Source: Atrichornis clamosus
Taxonomy: Eukaryota; Chordata; Aves; Passeriformes; Menuridae
Assembly: GCA_013400975.1 (NCBI GenBank)
Contig: WBMZ01002655.1
Coordinates: 248,001 to 312,000 of the forward strand
Length of the DNA stretch: 64,000 nucleotides
Reading direction: 5' to 3'
The notes beneath the pieces were generated by a model. That model made no database searches, had not been told where the DNA came from, and saw only the letters and a program-made list of their open reading frames with translations. The position numbers and the translations under genes were made by a program. Shown piece by piece: positions 13,852-25,900 of the stretch (its first letter is position 1; every line of letters begins with the position of its first letter).

Positions 13852-13859
13852 ATGCAAAT
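13852..13859 (+). promoter_or_regulatory. Octamer ATGCAAAT (POU/Oct site)
   Basis: An exact ATGCAAAT lies 108 bases upstream of the ATG. Octamers bind OCT1/OCT2 and other POU factors and are typical of lymphoid and some housekeeping promoters. NEDD9 was also isolated as CAS-L, the lymphocyte form, which makes the site of interest. Confidence 0.55.
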
Positions 13860-13913
13860 GAGCGTGTCAGGCTGGCGGCGCCGCGCGCGGTGGGGCGCGC
13901 AGAGCGCGCGGGG

Positions 13914-13934
13914 ATGTGGCGGGGCGCGGAGTAG
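13914..13934 (+). other. Short upstream ORF before the NEDD9 start
   Basis: ATG TGG CGG GGC GCG GAG TAG encodes six residues and ends 32 bases before the NEDD9 ATG. It matters only if transcription starts upstream of 13914, which I cannot establish. Confidence 0.4.
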
Positions 13935-13966
13935 CGGCTGCGGGGGTGACGGAGCGCTGCGCAGCC

Positions 13967-13978
13967 ATGAAGTACAAG
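13967..13978 (+). CDS. NEDD9: NEDD9 coding exon 1 (codons 1-4)
   Basis: Four codons (M-K-Y-K) are followed directly by a GTGAGC donor at 13979. The residues equal the start of the known NEDD9 protein, and splicing to exon 2 (N-L-M-A-R-A) restores it exactly. The start context is GCAGCCATGA, with a purine at -3, inside a CpG island. The exon is too short to find by ORF length alone. Confidence 0.93.
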
Positions 13979-16900
13979 GTGAGCTGCTGCCGGCGTCGGC
14001 GGTCGGGGGCTCGGCGGGGACCCCAGCCCTCACAGGAGGCGGGTGTCGGACGGCTCGGGGCTCCCCTCGGCACCCCCGTAAGGCAAGCCGTGTGCTTGCG
14101 GGGCGGTCAGGTCTCCCCTCCCCTGCACTGTGTCCAGGCGCCCAGCCCCAAGGGAGGTGCCCGCGGGGAGTGGAAAATGAGGGGACGGCGAACGGGGCAA
14201 GGTGCTGGGATTCCCCCGCGGAGATTCCCCCCGGGTGCTGTGTCGATGTTGGCAGTGAGGGGACAAGGGGCTCCGTCCCGCCTTTCCCGCTGGTGCCGGT
14301 CCTGGATAACGGGGTGAGCCCGGGTTCGGGGTAGAGGTAGCGGAATGGTGCGTGATGGTGAGCCGCGGTTTGGGACAGGTACCGCCGATCCTCCCTGTGA
14401 GCTCGTTCATCCCCTTTCCAGCCATTTATAGATGTTTCATTATCACGGTGTGCTCTGTTTGACAGGTCACAAGAGAGAGGAAAAACCCCCAAAACATATT
14501 CTTAAAAATGGGTACCCTATCCCCCTTATTAGATGCTGTTATGCCTACTTATTAAATAATCGCTTTTATCAACCTTTTGATGGGGGCGGTGGTTGGTTGT
14601 TATTTTATTTTCAGAAGACACAAATGTGAAGCCTTTCATCCTAATATTACTCAAAAACGTCTGGCCAAGGTACAGAATTGCCCACAGGGCATTAGATTAC
14701 TGTACAGACATACCGTAATTTTGTGTGATTGGAAAAAAGGGGGGAGGGAAGGAAAAACTTTCCTTCCCCTGCCAAAAATAACTTCAGCGTCAATAAAAAG
14801 GTGATTTTGGAAATGCCACATACTATATACTTACTGGAAGACTAAGTTGCTTTGGAAGTGAAGTCCATCTCCTTACTGAACTTAGGGAGCGTAGTGTGAG
14901 AGTGCTGATGCTGAAGCATTGTGTAGAAGTATGAGTGATATCCAGCTTAATATGCACAGATTTTTGTGCTTTACTGTATATCTCTGAGCTCAGACCAAGC
15001 TTTCAGGATCTCTCATACCCAAACTTTGGGAAAGGCTAGAGTTAAGTGTTCAAAGCTACTGCCAGTTTCTCCATCTCATGATGGTCAAGAATGACAAGGA
15101 AAAAAGAAATGGTGTAAGATGTGAGTCGACAAAGGTAATCCATGGCTTTGACAATTTTGATGTGGATGTGATGGCTTTGTTTTTTGGGTTTTTTTTAAAT
15201 CGTGTCCCAAACAACTGACTGATCTGAAATCTGAGATAAAATTTAACTCTTTTTTCTATCTACTCCACCTCTAACCAGTCCAGGTAGACTTTATACCTGC
15301 CTAGAGAAACTGTTACTCTGAGCACAAAACATCAGGCACTCGAGAGCAGTGTCACTGTTAGTCCAAAGCTCGCAATCTGCATTCAGACTGCCCATGACTA
15401 AGCAACACTTGTATCCCAGTAGCAAAATCGTAGTCCTGCATAGTTATACACCTCCTGATTTCTTGCCTTGTCCTTCCTTGACTGCAAGGAGATCATGCTT
15501 TGTCTGTACCCTAGTTGCATTGCAAGAATAGGGACTGATAAGGTGGCTCGAAAGGGGGAAGCCTTCCCTGCTCTGTAATGTTTCCTTTGCCCTGTCTTGT
15601 GGGAATGAGCATTTTGGTTTGGGTTTGTGATTATGTAATTCTAGACAGAGAAGGCTAGACAGAGAAAGAACAAGCCATTAAAAAAAAAAAGAAAAGAGAA
15701 GATTGAGGGGTTTGGCCTCAGAAACTTTCTCCTTAGACTAGGGTATTTACTTTCCCTGGGAAATGTGAAGTAGTTATTTACATTGCTTAACTGGGAGAAA
15801 CATTCTTAGATCTATTTCTTATCCCTGAAGTAATGTACTAAGAAAATACCTGCACATTCAGTCTTCTTTCTGTATTTTCTTTTTTTCTTTTATCTTCCTA
15901 TAAGAAAACAAAAATCTTATTTTTTTTATTGTATACTTGAAATAAAGGAACAGAGAGTGCTCATGGCCTGTCTGGGGACGTACCATCACTTCAGAGGAGG
16001 CTTAGCATCCAGGTGCAGATTTGGCTCAGTTTAACTCCTCCCAGTGTTATAGTGGGGCCTGTCATTCCTTACTTTCATTGTGATAGTCCATAAGGGCTCA
16101 TTTAAATAAATAACTGAAATGCTTATTACAGTTTAATTTAGAGTATTAACAGTAGGACAGAACAGGAACTGATTCATGGGTGAGACCCTGAATACGTTTT
16201 TCCATCACTCATGACACATTTTCAGTGTGACTAAACCCAGGGTCATTTCTGGTTAGAAATCCTTTCTGCTACTCAATCTATACATTTTTTTATTCAAACA
16301 TTTTCAAAACTCGTTCCTTCCCACTCTTCCTTCACCTAAGCTTCTTTTATTGTCCATCTCACTCTTTAAGCATTCTTCCAACTTAAGTCTGAATCCTCTG
16401 AAAGCTACAGGAAAATCTCTGGGGGTTTAAGGAAGTCCAGAATTTTACCTTATGTATGTCTCTACATGACTGTCTGCCTTTTGTGCACTGTGTGAAATTC
16501 AGTGATATTTAAAGCAAAGACAAATTTGGCCCCATGTTAGGTCCTGTTCTCCCATTCAAGTACTAGTTAAACATTGGAGAACACAAAAGTTATTCTAACG
16601 TATCTATGGAAAAATAGGAAAGATTAAGCATAACAAATACTTCTTTTGGTTTGGAGCATTTCTTAGTCCTGCTTGTCTAAAAGCTACTTTCAGAAACTAA
16701 TTCCTGTAGGAGTGCAGTTGTATTAGGGCAACACAGCTTGCTTTTGTGCTAAATCTCTGTGTACAACAAAACTGTATCCCATCAAGTTGTCCCAGGATGC
16801 CTTTCCAGTATTCTGTAATCCAGAAGGTAGGGGCAGCCTTTTCCGAAACCTAACCCAGCCTGTGATTCCAAGGATGGAGCAGTTACAGCTATTATATACT

Positions 16901-19900
16901 GTGTAGGAACAGAAATACCAGTGGGTTACCATGATCAGTGAAGGACATGGATGGGAGAGTGTATGTCTGGCCACTAATTCCAGTGCTCTTATCTCAGGCA
17001 ATAAAAGTGCAACAGAAGCAAAAGGGAGAAGAAATTACCATAACAAGGCTTTTGTAACTTGGTGGCTGTTCACATGCAAGGCAAAATAAGAGGGGGAAGG
17101 AAGAAAGGGGGACTTATCTGTTTACTAAAACTTCCAAACAGTTAGTGAAAGAGGAGAGGAAAAAACTCTACATTCCTTACCTCATTTAAGCCAAAAGGAA
17201 TGACGTAGATGTAAAGTATGAGGTCTTGATTATCTATTTTTAGATAATTTGTTGGGCAAGGAAGAAACCTAAATAGGGTTCGAAATGCCTGCCATTTGTG
17301 CTAAGGCACAGTCCTGTAATATATAGACTTGATTACAATGTCTGCATGCCAAGACAAACAAAATAGTGTCCCTGGGAAGAAATACAATATTCCCAACCAG
17401 AAATGCTTGTGAAAAGCTGCTTGTAACCCTGGCAATGAAAGACTTTGAGTGTTGGACCACGTAAAAGGAAAAAAACCCCTGTACTTTATTAACCAGATCC
17501 TCTCTGTTTCGTTTATTCCTCATTCCTCTTTGTTTCACTTTTTTTTTCAATATCTCAGCAATCACAGGATGGCAATCAAACTTAGAAGTAAATAGGAACT
17601 GTAAAATCTTGTGAAATGTAGTAGTAGAGGAACAAACCAACAAGGGGAAAACCTGTCCAAGTTTGTGCTGTCTCTCTTACTGTCATGAATTTAGAAGGAA
17701 AGTTTTGTGATTTTTCTCTCATCCGTGTGTGTACAAGGTGAGGTGGCTGAGGTCTGTCAGCGGTCAGGCCTAAATTAGCAGCATCACTAGTGAGATGTAG
17801 CCAGAAGGAATGTCCCCTTCACAAATCTTGGAGGGCTGTTGCGGCGGGGGCAAGGTGGTCAGGAGCCGCAACCTTCTGAAAGCGTCCCCGGCTGAGTCGG
17901 GATCGCTCCGGAGGCCACTTCCCTGAGGCACACGCTCGCACGCACACACACTCGCAGGATTTTCTTGGGGCGCGTCGGTGGTAAAGGAATGAGGGAGAGG
18001 CCTTCTCGTGGGTTCCGCAGGGAGGGCTTTATTGCCAGCAGCCACACGAAGGGTCCAGAGGAAAAGACGGGGAGAGCACGCAGGGCTCAAGGTGAAATAC
18101 AGGGGTGGAGAGAGCATCAGGGCCAGTGGGGTGAGGGCACAGGGGCAGTACAGAGGTGGTGTGAGGGCCAGGGGATCAATGAAGGAACCCCAAGGGAGGT
18201 AAGGGCAAATGGAGGGACAGGGAGAGCAGAAGGTTCTGGCACGGAACACATATAAGGGAGAAAAGGGGCAGGGAGGCCAGCGGGCCAGTAAAAGAACCGA
18301 ACTGGGGTACATTTGCAGAAGCAGGTGAAGGATCCTAGAAGAGGCACTTCTCCTCACCCTAACTGGGGAGGTGAACTAGGAGGCTTCCCTCCAAGGGGCA
18401 AGTGTGGTTGAAGTGATTGGCCTTGCAGCCTCCACAATGGGCCACTGTCATTTTCAGATTTCTGCTAAAAAACTTCTATGGTTTTATGCCAACAACTTCT
18501 CCTGAGTAATGGAGCTGTAAATCTACTTAATTGAGAAACTGGTAGCCTAATCTGTCTCTGTGTCATAGCTCCTAGTATTTGATGGGGAAGCAGAACCACC
18601 ATATGAACAGTCTTCCTTATTTTTTTTTGATAGTTCCAGTTCAGTTTGACTCTAGATAGTACCAGAGGCATTAGATGTTTGTCTGGGGAGGGGTTACTCT
18701 TGCTTTTAAGGTCCTGCTAGAGGTTGCAAGCACATTAGACTATTACTTGGCCTCAAGGTATCTTGACTCAGCTCTACTCATTCCAAACAGTGCCATACTA
18801 TCAAAAGACTTCATTGATGGGGACCTGTCAGATCAGAGAGCAGGAATGCTGTCTAATAGTAAGACTTCATGGAAACATCTGCAAAGGAAAAATGAAAGCA
18901 CATTCCAGTGGTTATTGGCTAAGAAAGGCTGCAGAACTCTCCCATTTTGCAGAATATAGGCTAGACTTTGGAGAAGTCTCATGAAGCATTACTGTGAACT
19001 TGTTCAGTGTTGGAGCACAGCTCCTAAGACTGCATACAAACTTGCCTTTGGAATCTTGCGGTCTCAAGCACAGCAACAAGTGGGGTTAGGAAAGATTATA
19101 CTTGCATTGATATCACTGAACATTGAACTCTTGTGTGTGGTGTCTTGAGGAGAATTTTGCATTAGCATACTCTGTGTCCTCCATTATAAACACCAGAGTA
19201 ATTGCAGCAATGCCAGGTGTGTCCAGTGCATACAAAAAACTAGAAAACCAGGATCATAGAGAGTCCTACTTGTCACGTTGCTGTTATCAAAGATGTTAGG
19301 GGTGTGGGAACGCCTTCTGCATACAATAGGTGGGCTTAGGTCACTTAAGAGCCTACCTAAAGTCACTTTTGTTGTGCTTATTTCATTTGGACTAGCTTAT
19401 CACAGACATTTAAGTACTTAAATCCCATTCATACCAACAGCTATGAGGAACCCACCTGTCTCCCAAGGTTCAGAGTTCAATTCCATTTTTAAAGCAACAT
19501 AAGCACATAAGAGGAGCATGCACAAGTCTCTGCCTTAGCTGCAACACTTGTGGAGAACCCTTATCTTTACTGCTTCCATTTCTGGCTGCACTTGATGGAG
19601 ACAAGAGGCTGAACTTCTTAGGACACTAAAGTTCACAGACCTCTGTAGGAGCCCACATTCAGTGACATTTGGAATTGTAAATGCGTAAGTCACTTTTCAA
19701 GAGGCTTCTTTACATAATAGATGCTCTCTGAGCATCAGTGAAAGCAGTGGACATCTATCTACCTGTTAGAACAGTATTTTGACCCCTGACAGGTGCTTTA
19801 TGCCAAATCTTCAGTAGGCTTGATCAGACTGTCATCTGGGACTGTACTATGAAAATAATATTTACGGCATGTTTTCAGCAATATTTATTAAGTCAGGCTA

Positions 19901-22900
19901 CTGCTGAGTAAAGCTGCCTTTAGAGGTCCTTCTGCCTGAAGAAGGCTGCAGCTTTCAGCATCAGTGAAGCTGGGTCACTTTATAGCATCTCAGAGTGCAG
20001 CCTTTGCATATTACTGCCTGATTATCACAGCCTGCTCTTGGCAAGTGATCGTTTTCTTTTGCCTTTTGGTCTAGACATTACAGTAGTGGAAACTGTCTTA
20101 ATTTTAAGGAGCTCGTTTTTCCACAGCAGATTTGGAAGCAGCTTGTGTTTGACATGAAACAGGACTGCTAAAGCTATAGTTCGCAGTCCTAGAAACATAA
20201 GTGCATAGCATGACAAAAGTTGTATTTTTTTTTTTAATCTCTATAAGGATGAGGCCAATTCTCGCCTTCCTATTTTTGTGTTGGTTTTAAAAACACTTTT
20301 TTCACAGTCAGAGTGGGTCAGCCTGTCTGGAAAAGGAAGAATAATAAGAATGGGTTTACTCTACAGGAATGCAGTTAGCACAACAGAAGCACTCTCTTAA
20401 GCAGACCCTGTTGACAGAGCAAGGTTGAAAATTTTAGCAATAGCAATACTGGGAATCATTTGGTAACAACAAATCTTAGAAAATGCTGAAGGATCCTAGG
20501 AGTAAATCTCTGTTCTTCCAGTGAATGACCTACTTAGTTGCAGACAGAGAGAGGAAGATAGAGACCATAAAAATTCAATGATTCTCTTTCCAAGGAAATT
20601 TTTGATCCAAAGGGTTAAGTTCAAGACAACTAGAAGTGTGCACTCTGTTCAATGTACAGCTTGCAGTAGGTAGCGTCATGAATGCCCTTGTCCTGTGGAC
20701 TTTACATCCAGTTAAAATGCTTAGGGTAATAAACCAATTTTTACTGCTTTAGAAGGACGTAATTTACAAGCAGATCTCTCCTTTTGTTTTCTCTCTCTCT
20801 TCTTATACTGTTTTATTTTGTTTGCAGCCCAGGAACAGCCCAAACCAGTCTCTCACACGATCAAGAATACAGTTGTGTTTCAGCCTGAGACTAAGCACAG
20901 TAACCATAGCTGGTTAAAACACACCTACCCCTTCACCATCTCTCCTCTCCAGGGGTACACCTACCCAGAAAATGTCAGCTTGCCAAAATCCAGCTGTTCT
21001 GGGATGCTTGTTGACTGCTGGCCTCTGCCCTGTAGAATGGAGATAACTCTGACCAGACCTAGCAAGCATCACCTGCCAGCCAGGCTTGGCTCCCCTGGAA
21101 TTTGGATTCACAGGCAATGTGCTACCTGTCCTCCCTCCCACCAGCCTGCTGAGGGCTGGTTGGAGCCTGGAAATACAAGTTCCCAAGCTTGATTTTCTTT
21201 AGTAAGCTGGACTCTCAGGGCATCCCAGGTGGTAGCTGCTGTGTAATATCCCAGATGGTGACACTTAAATTGACAGCATTGGGTGGCTTTCCCTTCTATT
21301 GAAAATTTTTTGAGAGACTTGGGGGAAGAAGAGCATGTCCCAGTTCATCTAAGTTCTAGATTAAAAAAAAAAATTAAAAAAATTCATACTTTTCAAAGCT
21401 GAAGACATCAGATAGGTACACTGGTGGCAATACTGAGGGCCCATGTCTACAGAGCTATTGTTTCTTGACAAGTTGTAATTGTTTCCTCAGAGCCACAGAA
21501 GGAAGGGTTAATTTTGGAAGGAGGGTGTGGGTTTTGTTTTTTTTTTTAAAGGAAACTTTTTCTGGGAGAAGACTGCTCACAAATGCCAGAAAATGGAAAA
21601 CTGAGAACTCAAAACACACGTTTTGGGATTCTTTCTTTCCGTACTTTTTTTTTCCCCTTCTGCTCTGCTTCTTCAATTCTTTAGCATTTAACATCCGATC
21701 TCCTTTCATTAAGATTTTAATTGCTTGCCTGAGGGAAAGAGGTTAAATTTTCCATCTGCTTTTTGATTTGATGTACTGTGGTTTAATCACAGTGAGATCA
21801 TATTTACTCTAAGGGTATTGTTTGCATGTTTGATTTTTTTTTTCTCCGTGTTGATGTCACAAAAGGCACACAGCCCTCAGACAGATTTGAAAAGGCCTTT
21901 TAAAGTCATGGAACTAGATCACACCCTTCCTTGGGTGGGGGGAAAGGAAACTGGTTATGAGGGTGAAGCATATACAGAAAACTTCGTGAGTTAGGTGTGG
22001 TGGAATTTCCCAAAATACTAATAAATCTTGAAGGTAAGTCAGGGGATGTGGTTTGTATTCCCAGAAAGAGCAAAGAGAATGGCATTTCGGCACTCCTGTA
22101 AAACCCCAGGAAGTCAGGGGGCAGAGGAATAAGATCAGGATATGTCATCAGCAGATCAGTTCTCTGCTTCACCGTAGATGTTCCTGTCGCAGAGCATCTG
22201 GGAGCCCGTGATTGCACCGAGGCAGGGTGGGTGGTCTGACAGCCCAGCAGCGCAGTGCATTAATCCCGGGGGTGTTCTCTGGGGCTGAGGGAAGGAGCAT
22301 TACCTCAGACGTGCCCTTTCCCAGCGGGGCTGTCTCGCTGCTTGCACGCCAAACACAGCGTTGCTATGTAGTGAAAGGGAGTGGCTGCCTCTCTCAGACT
22401 CCCCCTGTGTGCTCACCCTGCACCTCGGAGGCTCTGTGCAACTCAGGTGGTGTTTGGGATAGGGTACAGCCTTCACTGCTTCAGAAACACCTTATTTAAC
22501 ATCTGTGATAGTATGTTTCTATGATCACCTTTATGATGCCTCTCATCCCCTCTAACTAAAATAAAATAAAACTGGACAAGCCAAAAACCAAAACTCTGTC
22601 AAGAGACAAAATAATGTCATCTGAGCAAACAAAGAAAGCCTGGCTTTTTTTCCTTCTAGCCAATGTAGAATTATCATTTTATTGCTCTTAACAGATACAG
22701 AGCCGGAAAACTTTCTTTTCAACTCACTTCTCCATTTTGGAATATCAGGCAAGGCAATAAGCTGCTGCGCTCAGTGCAGAATAGGGAAGTATTTCATTTA
22801 CAGAGGCATCCGTTAGGGTCTTAGCTCTAACCTTCATTTTCACATTTTTGCTTTTTTTACTTCCCCCCACATCTTTTTGAGCCTTGTAATCCCTTCTTTT

Positions 22901-25900
22901 GGACATATGCATTTGGATTCCCTCCCAAGTTGCAGGTTTGCTACTGTGCCTCGGTTTTGCAATTTTTTTGCCAGCTGACTACAAAAAAAAATGGATACAC
23001 AAATATCTCTTACTTACTTAAAATGGAACAAAAATTGTTCTCAGACCAGAGCACCTTCAGTCTCTCACATGTTTATGTCACATCTGAATCCCAGTCTTGG
23101 ATGAGGTGGTGGACCACATCAACATCTTGAGCAGGAGTGTGAAGTGCCTGAGCCGGAGTCAGTCTGCTCGCTGCCTGCCTGCCCTGCTTGGTGGAGTATA
23201 GTGTCTGCAAAAACCAGCAGTGAATATTCCAGAGCATGACAGCCATAGTACCTACTTTGGCTTACCCAAATGTAGTCCAGTAAGAAGGGGACATTCCCAT
23301 TTTTCCTCTTTAACTTTCTGTGTAACTTGTCTCACTACCAAAAAAATCCCCAGCCAGAGCAAACTCTGAAATTCAGGCCTCTCAGGCAGACAGAGGGGCT
23401 GGGACAGCTCGGTGGAACACGGAAACAAAATGCTTGCCTTTCTGCCCTGCAGACCTAGGGTTTGCCATATCACAGCAGCTTGGTGTACTTTAGCATGACT
23501 GACAGCCTCTTTTTCAGAGATGCACAGGACCAGAGCGTAAGGATACTTAGGGCAGATGAACACCTCTCCTCCTTAGGGCTCTGCTCAGATGGTTGGCTCA
23601 TAGCTCTCATTCGCTGTGAAGCTAGACTTCCAAATCTGTGCGTGGAAAACTGCCTTATTTTCCATCCAGCAGGACTTGAAATTGTTTGGGCAAGAAATGC
23701 TTGACCAAAGCAGTATCTTCACTATGCCAAAACTTGTGGGTTTTGGTAGTAGAAAGCAAGAGAGTACCTGAAAAGCAGAACTATGGGCTTTGCTTGACGA
23801 GTGAACTGAAACATGACCATGGTGAGCATTTGCAGCCAGGCTCCTTATTTTGTCATTATGTGTGAGCCAAGGGAGCTCAGAGTTCCCAGAGCTGGGCGCA
23901 GGCTGACGGGGATGCACAGGGCCTTTCCCCTGCTGAGGCTATGGTAACTGTGACACCCTGCTAGTGCACGGGCTTTTTCATATGTGCTGTCATAGCACTT
24001 CCTGCCTCCTCCACCTAGCCATCGGCTTGAGACGAAAAGCGAAAATCTGCACACAGCTTGTCGCTGGCAATGCGTTGTTCCAGGTCTGTGCATGGATGGG
24101 GGCTGTTGAGGCCAAGCGGTGCCACTCCACAGTCCACTCCCCATGTCACTGTCCACGGGGACACGTCTAAGAACGTGCCAGCGCAGCTCTGCATGTACCA
24201 GATACTGCCTTTGGTGTTCACACTGCCTTCTTCCAGGTTTGAGGAGACCAGCAAAAGATGTTTTGCAAAGCTGAATGTCTTACTTGGTGACCTTAGTCAC
24301 CGTGGCCTTCATGATAAGTTGCTTGCTAGAGATAGACCTGTTACCTACTGTGCCTCAAGAGTTGCTTTTGTTGCCAACACAGCACAATAAATTCTTTATT
24401 TCAGGGGCAGTCACAGAGAGAAATAGAAAAGGAGATGGGAGCTGAAAAGAACAAGTTAAACTGTCCAACTACTCTTGCACTGAAGCCTTTCTGACAAAAG
24501 GCACAACAGAGCACAGAAGCTCTACCAGTACTGCTTGTTGTCAAACCATTTACCTCAGAATAAAATTCACTCTTTACAGGGTTTTCAGATCCATTCTTTA
24601 GTCTCACAGGCAAATTATTACTGTTGGGCCTAATGCAACCATACAAGAGTATGTCAGTGCTTAAACTTACTTTGAATAGCAGTGATTCATTTTTAAGAAA
24701 CCTAAAAGATGGGAATCTGTATCAAAAGTATTATGTGATGTATAATTAGAAGTGATCCAACCAAAATTAAGCTACTGGTTTGTTCACAGACACTCCATTG
24801 GGGTGTCTCCCCCCCACCTTTCCTTCCTTTGTTCCTCCCTTCCTACTCCCAAGCTAGCTAAACATACAAGAGAAGCTGTTTCTCATTTTAAGAAACAGTT
24901 GGTCCAATAATAGAAAAGAGGGGTCCCACCCTTTTTCAGTGAAGAGCAGAGGCGATTTTCCCAGTTCTGTTTGCACATAAACTCTAGATGTAGGAAGTAA
25001 TATTAAAAAACAAGACAAAGTGAAACAAAACAATACCCCTCAGCAGCCAAGCGCAGAGCAGGGATCAGCATCCTCATATTGCACCTCTGAGGAATGCAAC
25101 AGAAATTCTTTGAGCTGATAGTTGGTTGAACCTTCTCCTCGAGCGTCCATTCATTGTGGAACTGGCTGAGAGGAGTCGAATCGGCAGCCCTGTGCTGGGA
25201 GCTTGGCACCGCAGCACTCAGCTCTTAAAGAGACCATTGTGCTTAATCTCATAGCGTGTAATTTATTATTCCTTGTTTGCTCCCCTGGCTGTGGGCAGCT
25301 CACACACTCTCGTTACCCACGTCACTGGATGTGTTTACTCTAACAGAAGTAGTAGATGTTTCCACTACTCTCTTTAACTCTTGCCTCTTCCCTCTTCTGC
25401 CACTCAGCCTCATCAACAAACAGCCTCTTCATTCTCCAAACTACAAATCATGGAATTCTGTCAGTTCCCTTCACTGCAGAGCAGGCCAACCAAAACATAC
25501 CATGATCTTCAAAGTATTTTTATGTGTCTTTATCCAGCTGAAGACATGTTAACCATCAATTGCAATAGGCTAAGTAAGGAGAGAGCAGACACCTTTGACA
25601 GTTCTGTAATAGGCCTCATTTATGCAGCTGAATTTGGCCTGTAATTCCTTCAACATCTCAGAAGCAAACCAGTTTACAGAATCTTATGTTTTTTTAACTT
25701 GGGTTCTGCAAGTAGAAAAGCTGACAGTTTTCAGAGCAGCATCTTTTGCTCTCAGTCAGGTTTCACTAGGACATGCATCCTGGATGCAAAAGAAAGAAAA
25801 ATCTAAGGTGTGCAGAGAATACAAATTACACCTTTCCAGGGTTTATCTAATGGACTTGGAACTGGCATTAAAGGAAACCTCAAACAGAAGTTTCAAATCC

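Larger units (their letters stand above)
13577..14340 (+). promoter_or_regulatory. NEDD9: CpG-island promoter of NEDD9
   Basis: The sequence turns abruptly GC-rich with dense CpG (for example GCGGCGGCGCCACCGCC and GGGGGCGCGCGGCGG) and stays so through exon 1 and the first 350 bases of intron 1. No TATA box is seen near the start codon. A GC box, a CCAAT box and an octamer lie in that order 165 to 108 bases upstream of the ATG. The transcription start is probably between about 13870 and 13930, which is inference from spacing only. Confidence 0.85.

Noticed and set aside
13617..14492. 291-codon open frame on the minus strand across the promoter
   Set aside because: It covers the CpG island antisense to NEDD9 exon 1. 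Few stops are expected in GC-rich DNA; the translation is proline/arginine-rich and has no recognisable domain.
17770..18357. 195-codon open frame on the minus strand in intron 1
   Set aside because: It coincides with the GC-rich LTR-like element and has a proline/cysteine-rich, low-complexity translation without any domain.
24034..24046. Interferon-response-like GAAAAGCGAAAAT in intron 1
   Set aside because: The spacing or one base differs from the GAAANNGAAA consensus, and single near-matches are frequent in introns.
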